From Acidobacteriota bacterium (GTDB taxonomy: Bacteria > Acidobacteriota > Terriglobia > Terriglobales > Acidobacteriaceae): DNA of 64,000 bases. The translations under genes were made by a program, and so were the position numbers. The first letter of the stretch is position 1. Every line of letters begins with the position of its first letter. Under the pieces are notes generated by a model. That model saw only the letters and a list, made by a program, of their open reading frames with translations, did no database searches and had not been told where the DNA came from. Of this stretch, positions 44,659 to 56,125 are shown one piece after another. Location of the stretch: NCBI GenBank assembly GCA_013289685.1, contig JABCZL010000005.1, forward strand, positions 344,675 through 408,674, given 5' to 3'.

Positions 44659-46341
44659 ATGTCGTTGCGAAATTGTGTGGTCCTGCCCGTCATTCTCTTT
44701 ACTCTCGCCATGCTGGTGGCTTGCGGAAGCACGAACAGCGCGACGCCGCCGCCCAGCGGCGCCTTCAGCAATACCGACTTCAATGGCACCTACACATTTT
44801 CGACCGTGGGCCAGGACGTTGGCGCGGGCGGCAACCTCAGCACCCTCATAATGGCTGGCTCGCTGAACGCTTGTGGCTGCACGGGCGGACAGATATCGGG
44901 AGGCAACGTGGATTTGGTCGACAACACCGGCGGGATTGGCGTTGCGGCGATCGGAAGCACCAGCACTTACAGCATTTCGAAAGACGGGCGCGGCTTCGCC
45001 AAACTGCTCATCACCCCCACCGGGGGTACTCAGTTCGAGGCTGACGTCGACTTCGTCCTGACCTCGAGTTCGCACGGGCTGATCACTCGCTTCGACCAGG
45101 GTGGAACCGGCAGTGGCACACTTGACGTGCAACCCGCCGCAGTGGCCCAAAGTGCGATTGAAAACACTCCCTACGCCTTCAGCCTTTCCGGCAGTTTTAA
45201 CGGCAGCCCGCTCGCCATGGCCGGGGCGTTCACGCTCGATTCTTCAGGCAACATCAGTACCAGCGGTGCGAACGCCGGAGTCGCGGATGTCAACAGCTAT
45301 CCCGCGATCTTGGCGCAGACGCCTCTCACTGGCTCGCTTACGGTGGGCTCGGGAACCACCCCAGGGACGGCTTCGCTCACAACGGCGTTCGCGGCTCAAG
45401 CGCTCACGTTTGACGTGTATGCCATTGATGCCACGCATCTGAAGCTCATTGAGAGCGACGGAGTGGCGATTCTAGTGGGCGATGTCTTCGCTCAGCCTAG
45501 CGCCTCGATTCCCTCAGGCAACCTCGTTTTCACGATGGCGGGGCTCGACTCGACGGGCACTCTATTCTCCGCCGGGGGTTTCATGGTCTCCAACGGCTCC
45601 AACACGATTTCCACTGGTTCTTTTGAAGATGTGAATGATGGCGGCCTCGTGGACAACGGCACTAATCCTGCTGTGCCGAATTCCTTTACCGGTTCGTTCG
45701 GCGCCTCTCCCTCCGGTAGCGGACGATTCGTGGTTACACTGACAGGCTTCTTCGGCGGGTCAATGTTCGCCGCCTATCCTTCCAGCGGCGGTATCCAGAT
45801 GTTGGAGATTGACACGGGGGCCAATATAGGGGGCGGGAATGCAGGAATCACCGGAGGGGTCGCCCTGTTGCAGACCCCAGGAGCAACCGTGGCCGCCTCG
45901 CAGGGCTACGGACTGAACAATACTGGAGAGGACGTTAGCAACGGCTGGGAGCTTGACGAGATCGCCGAGTTCCAGACCGCGACCAGCGGCGGCGGCGTTA
46001 CCGGCCTCATCGACTTCAATGACGGCGCTTTTACTGGCGCTGGCTCACTAGGCACCGGCAGCGTGAATGGCACGTACATGGTGAACTCCGATGGCACAGG
46101 TTCGGCCACCCTCAGCACCGATCTGCAGGAAGTATTTTTCTACGCCGTCGACAACTCCACTGCGCTGTTCATTTCCGTGGATCCGACGCAAGCGGCCCTG
46201 GGCTCGTTCCAGATCCAGACGACTCCTGGCAGCGATCAAGCGGCCGTAATGCAGCCCCATGCTCTTCCGATGCTCCGGGTGATCCCGCATTCGCGCTCGG
46301 CTAAACCGCGTAACAAGGGCCTGATTGCCCCTGCCCGGTAG
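44659..46341 (+). CDS. Large secreted lipoprotein of unknown function
   Basis: A 560-residue lipoprotein starting at ATG 44659 with AGGGGGAAG 7-8 bp upstream. The lipobox is LAMLVAC (lipid Cys at 22), then a Ser/Thr/Gly-rich beta protein with at least two repeats of the form FNGTYTFSTVGQDVGAGG ... ITRFDQGGTGSGTLDVQ and LSGSFNGSPLAMAGAFTLDSSGNISTSGANAGVADVN. Such Ser/Gly-rich repeat proteins in Acidobacteria are thought to be surface exposed. A perfect terminator follows. Confidence 0.75.
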   Translation: MSLRNCVVLPVILFTLAMLVACGSTNSATPPPSGAFSNTDFNGTYTFSTVGQDVGAGGNLSTLIMAGSLNACGCTGGQISGGNVDLVDNTGGIGVAAIGSTSTYSISKDGRGFAKLLITPTGGTQFEADVDFVLTSSSHGLITRFDQGGTGSGTLDVQPAAVAQSAIENTPYAFSLSGSFNGSPLAMAGAFTLDSSGNISTSGANAGVADVNSYPAILAQTPLTGSLTVGSGTTPGTASLTTAFAAQALTFDVYAIDATHLKLIESDGVAILVGDVFAQPSASIPSGNLVFTMAGLDSTGTLFSAGGFMVSNGSNTISTGSFEDVNDGGLVDNGTNPAVPNSFTGSFGASPSGSGRFVVTLTGFFGGSMFAAYPSSGGIQMLEIDTGANIGGGNAGITGGVALLQTPGATVAASQGYGLNNTGEDVSNGWELDEIAEFQTATSGGGVTGLIDFNDGAFTGAGSLGTGSVNGTYMVNSDGTGSATLSTDLQEVFFYAVDNSTALFISVDPTQAALGSFQIQTTPGSDQAAVMQPHALPMLRVIPHSRSAKPRNKGLIAPAR

Positions 46342-46362
46342 GATTGTTGTAGGGAAGGATTT

Positions 46363-46400
46363 GCGGCTCTCACATCAAACGTGAGAGCCGCTTTTTATTT
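46363..46400 (+). terminator. Strong Rho-independent terminator
   Basis: GCGGCTCTCAC (46363-46373), loop ATCAAAC, GTGAGAGCCGC (46381-46391), then TTTTTATTT. Arms are perfect. It follows the lipoprotein gene. Confidence 0.95.
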
Positions 46401-46423
46401 GGGAGGAACTCCGTCAGAGCCAT

Positions 46424-47038
46424 TCAGCCCTCCGACACTCTCACCTTGTCCACCGCCGCGCTGCGCAATCCAATCCACGCGATCAACCGGTAGAGCAGTA
46501 AGACCCCCAGCACTGCCGCATATTCCAGCGGCTTCTTCAGATCGGCTTTCACCAGCCAGATGTAGTGGATGACTCCGGCAGCCGCGCTGAAATAAATCAA
46601 CCGGTGCAGCGCCTGCCAGCGCTTGCCCCCCAGTTTTCGGATCGACCACTTGGTGGACGTCAGGGCCAGGGGAATCATCAGGGCAAAAGCCGTCATTCCG
46701 GCTGTGATGAACCGGCGCTTGGCGATGTCGGCCAGCATTTCGTGGACGTCGAAGAACTTGTCGAGCCACACATAGGTCATCAAGTGCAGCGTGCCGTAGA
46801 AAAAAGCGAACAGGCCGAACATCCGGCGCAAGCCGATCAGCCAGTACTGGCGGGTGAGTTTGCGCAACGGCGTGACCGACAGCGTGATCAGTAAGAACGT
46901 CAGCGTGCAGTCGCCGGTGTTGTGCGTAATAGTTTCAATCGGATTCGCGCCCAGCGCGGAGTGCAAAGCTCTCCACACCAGCCAGCCCAGAGGCGCGAGG
47001 CAGGCGAGGAAGAGCACGGGTTTGAGGTAGCGAAGCAT
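46424..47038 (-). CDS. msrQ: MsrQ, heme membrane subunit of the periplasmic methionine sulfoxide reductase
   Basis: A 204-residue membrane protein with about six helices (CLAPLGWLVWRALHSALG, WLIGLRRMFGLFAFFYGTLHLMTYVWLD, WQALHRLIYFSAAAGVIHYIWLVKADL), with conserved His residues for heme in LHLMTY and GVIHYIWL. The ferric-reductase-like fold passes quinol or flavin electrons to MsrP. The gene lies directly downstream of msrP, separated by a heptamer hairpin. Together they repair oxidised periplasmic methionines. Confidence 0.93.
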   Translation of the reverse strand: MLRYLKPVLFLACLAPLGWLVWRALHSALGANPIETITHNTGDCTLTFLLITLSVTPLRKLTRQYWLIGLRRMFGLFAFFYGTLHLMTYVWLDKFFDVHEMLADIAKRRFITAGMTAFALMIPLALTSTKWSIRKLGGKRWQALHRLIYFSAAAGVIHYIWLVKADLKKPLEYAAVLGVLLLYRLIAWIGLRSAAVDKVRVSEG

Positions 47039-47046
47039 GAGAAAAA

Positions 47047-47121
47047 GTGGCTAGTGGTCGGTGGATAGTGGCCAGTCAAAGGCGTTCACTGGCCACTATC
47101 CACTAGCCACTAACCACTGTT
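47047..47121. repeat. Heptamer arrays in inverted orientation forming a hairpin between msrP and msrQ
   Basis: GTGGCTA, GTGGTCG, GTGGATA and GTGGCCA (47047-47074) on one side and CACTGGC, CACTATC, CACTAGC, CACTAAC and CACTGTT (47087-47121) on the other. GTGGATAGTGGCCAGT (47061-47076) and ACTGGCCACTATCCAC (47088-47103) form a perfect 16-bp stem with an 11-nt loop. It lies 9 bp upstream of the msrQ start in the msrPQ operon. Confidence 0.92.
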
Positions 47122-47122
47122 C

Positions 47123-48082
47123 TTAAAAATTCTTCTTCAAATCCATCCCGCTATACAAGCTGGCGACCTGGTCGTAGCCATTAAACATCAGAGTCGGGCG
47201 TTTCAGGAATTCGCCGAGCCGGCGCTCTTTGGCCTGACTCCAGCGGGGATGGTCCACGTTCGGATTCACGTTGGAATAGAAACCGTACTCCCGGGGAGCG
47301 GAAATGTTCCAGGTATTCAGCGGCTGCTTGTCGGTGAAGTGAATTTTGACGATCGCTTTCGCGCTCTTGAAGCCGTATTTCCACGGCACGACAATGCGGA
47401 GCGGCGCTCCATCCTGGTTGGGAAGGTCCTCGCCATACATGCCGAAGCACAGCAGCGCCAGGGGATGCATGGCCTCGTCCATGCGCAACCCCTCCACGTA
47501 CGGCCACTCGAGCACATTGCGCATCTGGCCGGGCATCTGACCGGGATCGAAAATCGTGGTGAACTCGACAAACGTCGCCTTGGAAGTGGGATTCACGCGC
47601 TTGATCAACTCGCTCAGCGAGAATCCAATCCACGGCACGACGATCGACCACCCCTCCACGCAACGATGGCGGTAGATGCGCTCCTCGGGGGGAGCCATCT
47701 TAATGATCGCGTCGACGTCGAGTTCCTGCTTCTTCTCCACCAGGCCGTCGATCTTCACTTTCCAGGGGCGCGTGCGGAATTTTTGGGCGAGTTTGGCGGG
47801 TTCGTCTTTCTCGGTGGAAAACTCGTAATAGTTGTTGTAGTTGGTGACGTCTTTGTAGGGAGTGACCGCCTCAGTCGTGCTCAGCGGACTCTTTTGGATG
47901 CCATTAATTTTGTTTCCGGCAAAGACCGTGGTAGAAGGCGCGATCAACTCGCGCAGGCCCGCGCCGGTTGCGGCCGCGGCTCCGGCGAGCGCTGCGCCCG
48001 CCAGGAACTTGCGGCGATTCAGATATAAGCTTTTGGGAGTGATCTCTGACGAAAGAATGTCTTCGGCCTTCTTGATGAGCAT
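47123..48082 (-). CDS. msrP: MsrP, molybdopterin methionine sulfoxide reductase, catalytic subunit
   Basis: A 319-residue molybdoenzyme with Tat signal [22 protein letters not shown] (R23-R24) and catalytic Cys141 in [14 protein letters not shown], which binds molybdenum. Other family blocks are [36 protein letters not shown] and [26 protein letters not shown]. MsrP reduces methionine sulfoxide residues in periplasmic proteins. It is upstream of msrQ in the same direction. Confidence 0.95.
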   Translation of the reverse strand: MLIKKAEDILSSEITPKSLYLNRRKFLAGAALAGAAAATGAGLRELIAPSTTVFAGNKINGIQKSPLSTTEAVTPYKDVTNYNNYYEFSTEKDEPAKLAQKFRTRPWKVKIDGLVEKKQELDVDAIIKMAPPEERIYRHRCVEGWSIVVPWIGFSLSELIKRVNPTSKATFVEFTTIFDPGQMPGQMRNVLEWPYVEGLRMDEAMHPLALLCFGMYGEDLPNQDGAPLRIVVPWKYGFKSAKAIVKIHFTDKQPLNTWNISAPREYGFYSNVNPNVDHPRWSQAKERRLGEFLKRPTLMFNGYDQVASLYSGMDLKKNF

Positions 48083-48234
48083 TAGAACCCCTGTCCTTTA
48101 TACGCGTATCCGTCGCAAACGGATTCGCCCCGTCTCTATCTTCCACCAGATAGGACGCTGAAATGAGAAAAAAGTTGCAGGGATTGAAGGCAAGCCGGGA
48201 ATGATCAGTGTACCTTTCTGGGGCCTGTGAAGGC

Positions 48235-49947
48235 TCAGCTCTTCGCCCCCACAAACTTCTGCTCCAGCCCCTCATACACTTCCTCCGCCCGCCGCAGCGC
48301 TTCCTGAACGTTGTCGCAAATGTTTTCTTGCCCGATGACCTCGGCAAACTCCGCCTGGTGAATCAGCTGCGCCGGTTGTTCGCGCGCGCCGCACAAAATC
48401 AGCGTGCGTTTGCTGCCGTGCAATTGCTTGGCAACCTCTTCAATGGCGAACAATCCGGTCGCGTCCAGCGCCGTCATGTTGCGCAGCCGCAGAATCACCA
48501 CCGGCGGCAGCGTATGCAGATTCTCCGTGACCGCCCAGATCTTGTCCGTTGCCCCGAACAAAAACGGGCCGTGAATGCGGAAGATGGTCGCGTAATACGG
48601 AATGTCCTTGTCCTGCAGAATGTGTACGCGCCCGTCTTCCACATAGTCCTCGGTCACTTGCGACACCGTGGTGGTTGAGGCCACGCGGCTGATGAACAGC
48701 AGCGCCGCCAGAATCATCCCGGCTTCGACTGCGACTGTTAAGTCGGCAAACACGGTCAGCGCAAACGTCACCAGCCAGATGCTGATGTCGGTCTTGGTCA
48801 ACTTCAGCAGCTGCGGAATCTCCCGCCACTCGCCCATGTTGTAGGCGACGATCATCAGAATCCCCGCCAGCGCCGCCATCGGCACATAGCTGACCAACGG
48901 TGCGGCAAACAGCAAAATGCACAGCAGCGTCAGCGCGTGGATCATTCCCGCCACCGGCGACTGTGCCCCAGAGCGGATGTTCGTCGCGGTTCGCGCAATC
49001 GCCCCCGTAGCCGGCAATCCGCCAAACATCGGCGAGAAGATATTCGCCACGCCTTGCCCGATCAGCTCCACGTTCGGATTGTGCCGGTCGTTGCTCATCC
49101 GGTCTGAGACCACTGCCGACATCAGCGATTCAATCGCGCCCAGCATCGCCACCGTGAACGCTGGCCCCAGCAGTCCGTGAATCAGGTCGGTACGGAAATG
49201 CGGAATCCGCCAGTGTGGCAGCCCGCTGGGAATGCCACCGAACCTGGTCCCAATCGTTTCCACCGGCACCTTGAAGAAATAAACGGCGCAAGTCGAAAGC
49301 AGCAGCGCCACAATCGGCCCCGGTATCCGCGGCGAAAGTCCGCGGCAAATGATCAGCGTCAGCAGCGTAAACACGGCGAGCGCAGTGGCTTCAAACGACA
49401 AGGTATGAAAATTGCCGGCCAGTGCCTCCACCCGCAGCCAGAACACACCCGGAACTTTGTCGAGATGTAACCCGAAGAAATCTTTAATCTGCGTGCTGGC
49501 GATCAGCACCGCAATCCCATTCGTGAATCCAATCACAACCGGCCGTGGGATGAATTTCACACCCGTCCCCAGCCCGGTAACTCCCATGATCACCAGCAGC
49601 ACGCCGGCCATCACGGTACACATGAACAGCCCGTCCACGCCGTGCACCGCGACAATCCCTGCTACGACGACGACAAAGGCTCCGGTCGGCCCGCCGATCT
49701 GCATCTTCGACCCGCCCAGGGCCGAAACCAGAAACCCGGTAACGATCGCGCAATAAATTCCGGCCTGCGGCGTCAGTCCCGAGGCGATGGCAAACGCCAT
49801 CGCCAAAGGCAGCGCCACCAAACCCACCGTGACTCCAGCGATCAGATCCAGCAGAAATTTGTGCCGGTCGTAATCGCGCAGACACAGCACCGACTTCGGA
49901 AGCCAATTTTCACTCAGGAAAGCACGCGCCATTCTCCCATTATCCAT
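48235..49947 (-). CDS. SulP-family anion transporter with STAS domain
   Basis: About 570 residues. TM domain: the N-terminal DLIAGVTVGLVALPLAMAFAIASG signature of SulP, GPTGAFVVVVAGIVAVHGVDG and ANIFSPMFGGLPATGAIARTATNIRSGAQSPVAGM. STAS domain at the C-terminus (VVILRLRNMTALDATGLFAIEEVAKQL). It imports sulfate, bicarbonate or other anions. The frame is open upstream to 50193, but that includes the R2 hairpin element and is not coding. Start at ATG 49947 or ATG 49932 (preceded by GGGAGA, though very close). Confidence 0.92.
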   Translation of the reverse strand: MDNGRMARAFLSENWLPKSVLCLRDYDRHKFLLDLIAGVTVGLVALPLAMAFAIASGLTPQAGIYCAIVTGFLVSALGGSKMQIGGPTGAFVVVVAGIVAVHGVDGLFMCTVMAGVLLVIMGVTGLGTGVKFIPRPVVIGFTNGIAVLIASTQIKDFFGLHLDKVPGVFWLRVEALAGNFHTLSFEATALAVFTLLTLIICRGLSPRIPGPIVALLLSTCAVYFFKVPVETIGTRFGGIPSGLPHWRIPHFRTDLIHGLLGPAFTVAMLGAIESLMSAVVSDRMSNDRHNPNVELIGQGVANIFSPMFGGLPATGAIARTATNIRSGAQSPVAGMIHALTLLCILLFAAPLVSYVPMAALAGILMIVAYNMGEWREIPQLLKLTKTDISIWLVTFALTVFADLTVAVEAGMILAALLFISRVASTTTVSQVTEDYVEDGRVHILQDKDIPYYATIFRIHGPFLFGATDKIWAVTENLHTLPPVVILRLRNMTALDATGLFAIEEVAKQLHGSKRTLILCGAREQPAQLIHQAEFAEVIGQENICDNVQEALRRAEEVYEGLEQKFVGAKS

Positions 49948-50016
49948 CTGGCAGCGGAAATCGGGAAGATGACCTAGGTGCGTGGGACCTGATTTTGGGA
50001 CCTGACTTAGCGTGGC

Positions 50017-50035
50017 GCAGCGCTTTAAGCGCTGC
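50017..50035. repeat. Perfect palindrome upstream of the SulP gene
   Basis: GCAGCGCTT (50017-50025), T, AAGCGCTGC (50027-50035). It is near the TGGGACCTGA direct repeat at 49983 and 49997. A possible promoter operator or interspersed repeat. Confidence 0.6.
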
Positions 50036-50085
50036 CGCGTGAGCCTTCCAGTCGCTCCGCCTGTAAAATCACTCCACGCCAGGTG

Positions 50086-50118
50086 CCCCATGTCTCGCGT
50101 TCTTTGCGAGACGTGGGG
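50086..50118. repeat. Interspersed hairpin, family R copy 2
   Basis: Arms CCCCATGTCTCGC (50086-50098) and GCGAGACGTGGGG (50106-50118) around GTTCTTT, with flanks GGTG and ATTTT as in copy 1 at 15327. A T-A pair of copy 1 is G-C here. Confidence 0.85.
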
Positions 50119-50176
50119 ATTTTGTACTCGCGCCCCGACTTTTTTCAGCCGCTCATCACCCCTGTAAAATCCCCCC

Positions 50177-50758
50177 ATGCAGTTCCTGCGCACCCTGGGA
50201 TGGCTAGCCTGCGTCGTCTATTCCACTATCCCGCTGTTCTGGCTCATGGTTCACCGCAGAGCCCACCGCTGGCGTGCCCGCGAAGGCTCGCCCTTCCGGG
50301 TGCTGGTCCCCGCCTGGATCGTCATGTGGATTGTCATGACCGGGTTAACGGGCCCGTGGCGCCGTGCAGCATTCTATTCCAGACCGTGGACCTGGGTTCC
50401 CTCAGGGCTGCTGTTCGCGACAGGAATCTTTATTTATTCAAGGTCCGGAGCGCACTTCAGCTGGGCACAGTTAGGCGGCCTGCCGGAAGTCCGCGCCGGA
50501 AACCACGCTCAACGCCTCGTGACCACCGGAATCCGCTCGCGGGTCCGCCATCCTGTCTATCTTGGACACCTCTGCGAAATGCTGGCCTGGAGCGTAGGAA
50601 CGGGCCTCGCAGTCTGCTGGCTGCTCACCGCGTTCGCAATCGCCACCGGCGCAGTAATGATTCGCCTGGAAGACGCCGAGTTGGAAAAGCGTTTCGGGGA
50701 TGAGTTCGTTGCGTATCGTCAGAGGGTCCACGCAGTGTTGCCGAAGCTTCGCGTATGA
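50177..50758 (+). CDS. Isoprenylcysteine methyltransferase-like membrane protein
   Basis: A 193-residue membrane protein with about four to five helices. The C-terminal half has the ICMT/PEMT signature: LVTTGIRSRVRHPVYLGHLCEMLAWSVGTGL and RLEDAELEKRFGDEFVAYRQRV, where RHPxY and E-x2-L-x2-x-F-G-x2-Y bind the methyl donor. The substrate in bacteria is unknown, possibly a membrane lipid or quinone. It stops 82 bp before lolC. Confidence 0.88.
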   Translation: MQFLRTLGWLACVVYSTIPLFWLMVHRRAHRWRAREGSPFRVLVPAWIVMWIVMTGLTGPWRRAAFYSRPWTWVPSGLLFATGIFIYSRSGAHFSWAQLGGLPEVRAGNHAQRLVTTGIRSRVRHPVYLGHLCEMLAWSVGTGLAVCWLLTAFAIATGAVMIRLEDAELEKRFGDEFVAYRQRVHAVLPKLRV

Positions 50759-50790
50759 TCCGATACTCACAGGCTTCCACAAGCAATCGT

Positions 50791-50796
50791 TATAAT
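50791..50796 (+). promoter_or_regulatory. Consensus -10 element upstream of lolC
   Basis: TATAAT, exact match; no good -35 hexamer is visible at 17 nt. The predicted start is near 50803, so the heptamer array beginning at 50804 would form the whole 5' untranslated region. Confidence 0.5.
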
Positions 50797-50803
50797 CCGA
50801 CGT

Positions 50804-50838
50804 AGCTGAAAGCTGAGAGCTCACAGCTGAAAGCTCTT
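50804..50838. repeat. Heptamer array AGCTNNN, five copies, directly before lolC
   Basis: AGCTGAA, AGCTGAG, AGCTCAC, AGCTGAA and AGCTCTT (50804-50838), ending 2 bp before the ATG at 50841, exactly as the ChaN array does (…TCATG). There is no other ribosome binding site. Confidence 0.92.
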
Positions 50839-50840
50839 TC

Positions 50841-52235
50841 ATGCGCTTCGAACTCTTCATCGCGACCCGCTACCTGCGCGCCAAGCGCCGCCAGGCCTTC
50901 ATTGGCATCATCACCGGCATTTCCATCGCCGGCGTCGCCGCCGGCGTCGCGTCCCTCGTAGTCGCCATGGCCATTACCAACGGATTTCGCCAGGACCTCC
51001 AACAGCGCCTGCTCGGCTCCACGTCGCACATCAGCCTGCAGCGCATTGCCGACGACGGCATCAAAGACTGGCCCGAGCTCATGGACCGCCTCTCCAGGCA
51101 GCCGCACGTGGTCGCCGCCGCTCCTGCAATTTTCGAACAAGTTCTGATCTCGCGCGGCCCGCGGGCGCACGGCGCCATCCTCAAGGGCATGATCCCGCGC
51201 TACGAGCGCAAAGTGGGAGACCTGTTAACCACGGTTAAGCAAGGTTCGGCCGACGAGTTGGAAGACGCTGCTCCCGGTCAGGTACAACCTGCCGCATCCG
51301 AACCGGGGAATCCCACGCAACCAGATTCAAAGTCAAAAGCAGCGGACAGGCCTGCCCTGACCTCAGTCGAAGGGAGTGTCCGCTCCCCACAAGGAGACGA
51401 ATCTCCCGACTCACTAGCGGGAGTGCAACAGCGCGTCGCGGCCATGCCCCCCATCGTCCTCGGCAAAGACATGGCCGACAACCTCGGAGCTACCATCGGC
51501 TCCGTCGTCCTCGTAGTCAGCCCGCAAGGCGAACTGACTCCGTTCGGCATGGTCCCCAAATACAACCGATTCCGCGTCGTCGGCATTTTCAACTCCGGCT
51601 TCTTCGACTACGACTCCAGTTGGGCATTCGTGCGCCTGTCGGATGCGCAAAAATTGTTCGGCTTAGGCGACTTCATCTCCGTCGTCGAATTCAAAGTGGA
51701 CGACATCGACAAGGCAGATACAATCTCGCGCACCATCGAAGATGCCGCAGGTAAAGGATTCATGGCCACGAACTGGATGGAGCAGAACAAGGCCCTGTTT
51801 CACGCCCTGAACCAGGAGAAGCTTCTTACCCGGATAACCGTCGGTCTCATCGTAGTCGTGGCTGCTCTAAACATCCTGATAGCCCTTATCATGATGGTTA
51901 TGGAAAAGACGAAAGACATCTCTGTCTTGATGTCCATGGGCGCCCGCCGGGCGCAAATCCGGAATGTCTTCATCGCGCAAGGCGTTTTGATCGGCGCCGT
52001 CGGCACCGCGATCGGCCTCGTGGTGGGCTACGCCATCTCCTATGTTGGAGGTCACTACCACGTCATCGCTCTCTCGCCCGAGGTCTACTCCATTGACTAC
52101 GTCCCCTTCGCCCCTCGGCCAATCGACGGCGTCTGGGTAGCGCTGTTCGCCTTGCTGATTTCGTTTGCGGCAACGCTCTACCCGTCATGGTCAGCCTCCC
52201 GCATCCTCCCAGCTGAGGCCCTGCGCTATGAATGA
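50841..52235 (+). CDS. lolC: Lipoprotein-releasing permease LolC/LolE-like
   Basis: A 464-residue permease: N-terminal helix (IGIITGISIAGVAAGVASLVVAMAI) after FIATRYLRAKRRQ, a large periplasmic domain (50-320) and three helices at about 330-355, 370-400 and 430-450 (GLIVVVAALNILIALIMMVMEKTKDISVLMSMGARRAQIRNVF, then the LISFAATLYPSWSASRILPAEALRYE end). It extracts lipoproteins from the inner membrane with LolD. A short repeat with arms AGCGGACA/TGTCCGCT (51341-51384) lies in the periplasmic part without breaking the frame. The lolD gene follows after 219 bp. Confidence 0.92.
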   Translation: MRFELFIATRYLRAKRRQAFIGIITGISIAGVAAGVASLVVAMAITNGFRQDLQQRLLGSTSHISLQRIADDGIKDWPELMDRLSRQPHVVAAAPAIFEQVLISRGPRAHGAILKGMIPRYERKVGDLLTTVKQGSADELEDAAPGQVQPAASEPGNPTQPDSKSKAADRPALTSVEGSVRSPQGDESPDSLAGVQQRVAAMPPIVLGKDMADNLGATIGSVVLVVSPQGELTPFGMVPKYNRFRVVGIFNSGFFDYDSSWAFVRLSDAQKLFGLGDFISVVEFKVDDIDKADTISRTIEDAAGKGFMATNWMEQNKALFHALNQEKLLTRITVGLIVVVAALNILIALIMMVMEKTKDISVLMSMGARRAQIRNVFIAQGVLIGAVGTAIGLVVGYAISYVGGHYHVIALSPEVYSIDYVPFAPRPIDGVWVALFALLISFAATLYPSWSASRILPAEALRYE

Positions 52236-52454
52236 GAACCCCTTCGCCACGGATTCATGCGAATTCCCACGGATAAGGCAAATCCCGGGCTCAGCATCGG
52301 ACGCGGTATACCCTTTCTTGCATATGGATTCTGGAATTGGCGGCGCCGAAACGATTTCACCGAAATGCGCACTAACTAAACAGCAGGCCGATACTGGCCA
52401 GACCGTAGGTTATGATCCTTCAGCCCGCAGCCCCTGGAACGAAAGAGACAAAAT

Positions 52455-53168
52455 GTGCATCTAACGGAACAAGACTCGATGCTTCGAGTGGAAGGCCTGA
52501 AGAAGGTTTTCCGGTCCGGCGAATCGGATCTGGTGCTCTTTGAAAATTTGTCGTTCGAGGTGCGGCGCGGCGAAATGCTTGCCATCGTCGGCGAATCCGG
52601 AGCCGGCAAGAGTACCTTATTGCACATACTCAGCGCTCTTGATCGTGCTTCTGCAGGTGACGTATACTGCGCCCACTTGCGATTGAATACGCTATCGCAC
52701 GACGAGGCCGCGGACTTTCGCAATCGGGAGACCGGCTTCGTCTGGCAGTTCCACTATCTGCTGCCCGAATTCACGGCGGCAGAAAACGTTGCCATGCCGC
52801 TGCTGCTGCGGGGGCAGACATGGCAGCAGGCCGAGCCCGAAGCTTCACGCTGGCTGCGTGAGGTCGGACTGGAGCAGCGTGCGCATCATCGCTCAGGCGA
52901 ACTTTCGGGCGGCGAGCAGCAACGGGTGGCGCTGGCCCGCGCGCTCATCACCGGCCCCAAGCTGTTGCTGGCGGATGAGCCCACGGGAGACCTTGACGGA
53001 CACACGGCGGAAGCGGTCTTCGCTTTGATTGCGCGATTACATCGCGAGCACCAACTCACCTCCCTCATCGCAACGCATAACTTGTCGTTCGCCCGCCGCT
53101 GCCATCGCGTATTAAGGCTGCAGAAAGGGCGCGTAGAAGAAATTCCGCCAGAATCGCTCCCGGCCTGA
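52455..53168 (+). CDS. lolD: ABC ATPase LolD
   Basis: A 237-residue ATPase with Walker A GESGAGKST, Q-loop WQFHYLLPEF, signature LSGGEQQRVALARAL, Walker B LLLADEPTGDLDG and switch His in ATHN. The LLPEFTAAENVAMPLLL segment is LolD-like. The start is GTG 52455; ATG 52479 (MLRVEGLKKVF) would also give a full domain. It provides energy to the LolC/E permease upstream, from which it is separated by 219 bp. Confidence 0.93.
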   Translation: MHLTEQDSMLRVEGLKKVFRSGESDLVLFENLSFEVRRGEMLAIVGESGAGKSTLLHILSALDRASAGDVYCAHLRLNTLSHDEAADFRNRETGFVWQFHYLLPEFTAAENVAMPLLLRGQTWQQAEPEASRWLREVGLEQRAHHRSGELSGGEQQRVALARALITGPKLLLADEPTGDLDGHTAEAVFALIARLHREHQLTSLIATHNLSFARRCHRVLRLQKGRVEEIPPESLPA

Positions 53169-53563
53169 GCGAGGCGGAAGAGCGAAAGCGAGCGAGCAGG
53201 AGTCTGAGCGACATGCAAGAGCAGCGTAAGGAGGGTGGAAAGGGCGGGCGAGGTGGAAGAGCGGCGCCGAAGTGGAAGAGCGGCCCTTCAGGGCCGCGTT
53301 AGACGGTTACGGATGTTGAGGGCTTTAGCCCCCGAGGCGAAAGATGAGTAGATCAAAGTGCAAGAAGTTGACGCAAAGGTGACCCAGCGAAGAAGCTTCA
53401 CAAAAGTTTCTTTGGTAACGTGATCAAAGGTTTGTAGAATCGTTTCAGCGCTTGGGTTTTGAGGCTCTTTGATTGCATAATGTAAGAATAAGGTTAGCCA
53501 GGTTCGGTAGGTCGGGCGGGCAAAAGTTCTTCTCGACCAGGAAGGTCCAGGGGGAAGGGCATT
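53169..53563. other. Gene-free stretch with repeated elements and the clpC upstream region
   Basis: GTGGAAGAGCGGC occurs at 53253 and again at 53272. The second copy continues into a perfect hairpin GCGGCCC-TTCA-GGGCCGC (53280-53297) and GGGCTTTAGCCC-like palindrome. The last 200 bp are less GC-rich and contain a possible -10 (CATAAT, about 53477) upstream of clpC. No coding frame with a ribosome binding site is seen. Confidence 0.7.
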
Positions 53564-56008
<2,445 letters not shown>

Positions 56009-56023
56009 GTTTTGCTTATGTGG

Positions 56024-56095
56024 GGCGGGCACTCCTGCCCGCCAGCCGAGCGCAGCTCGGCAAGGTTTTAGCCGTCAGCCCAAAAGCTGACGGCT
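56024..56095 (+). repeat. Composite triple-hairpin element, copy S1 (terminator-like)
   Basis: Hairpin a: GGCGGGC/GCCCGCC (56024-56043). Hairpin b: GCCGAGC-GCA-GCTCGGC (56045-56061). Then AAGGTTTT and hairpin c: AGCCGTCAGC/GCTGACGGCT (56070-56095) around CCAAAA, followed by TCTCTTT. It lies just after clpC. Copies are at 57325 and 59760. Confidence 0.85.
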
Positions 56096-56125
56096 TCTCT
56101 TTGGTGCTATCCCACGGCTGCCGGC

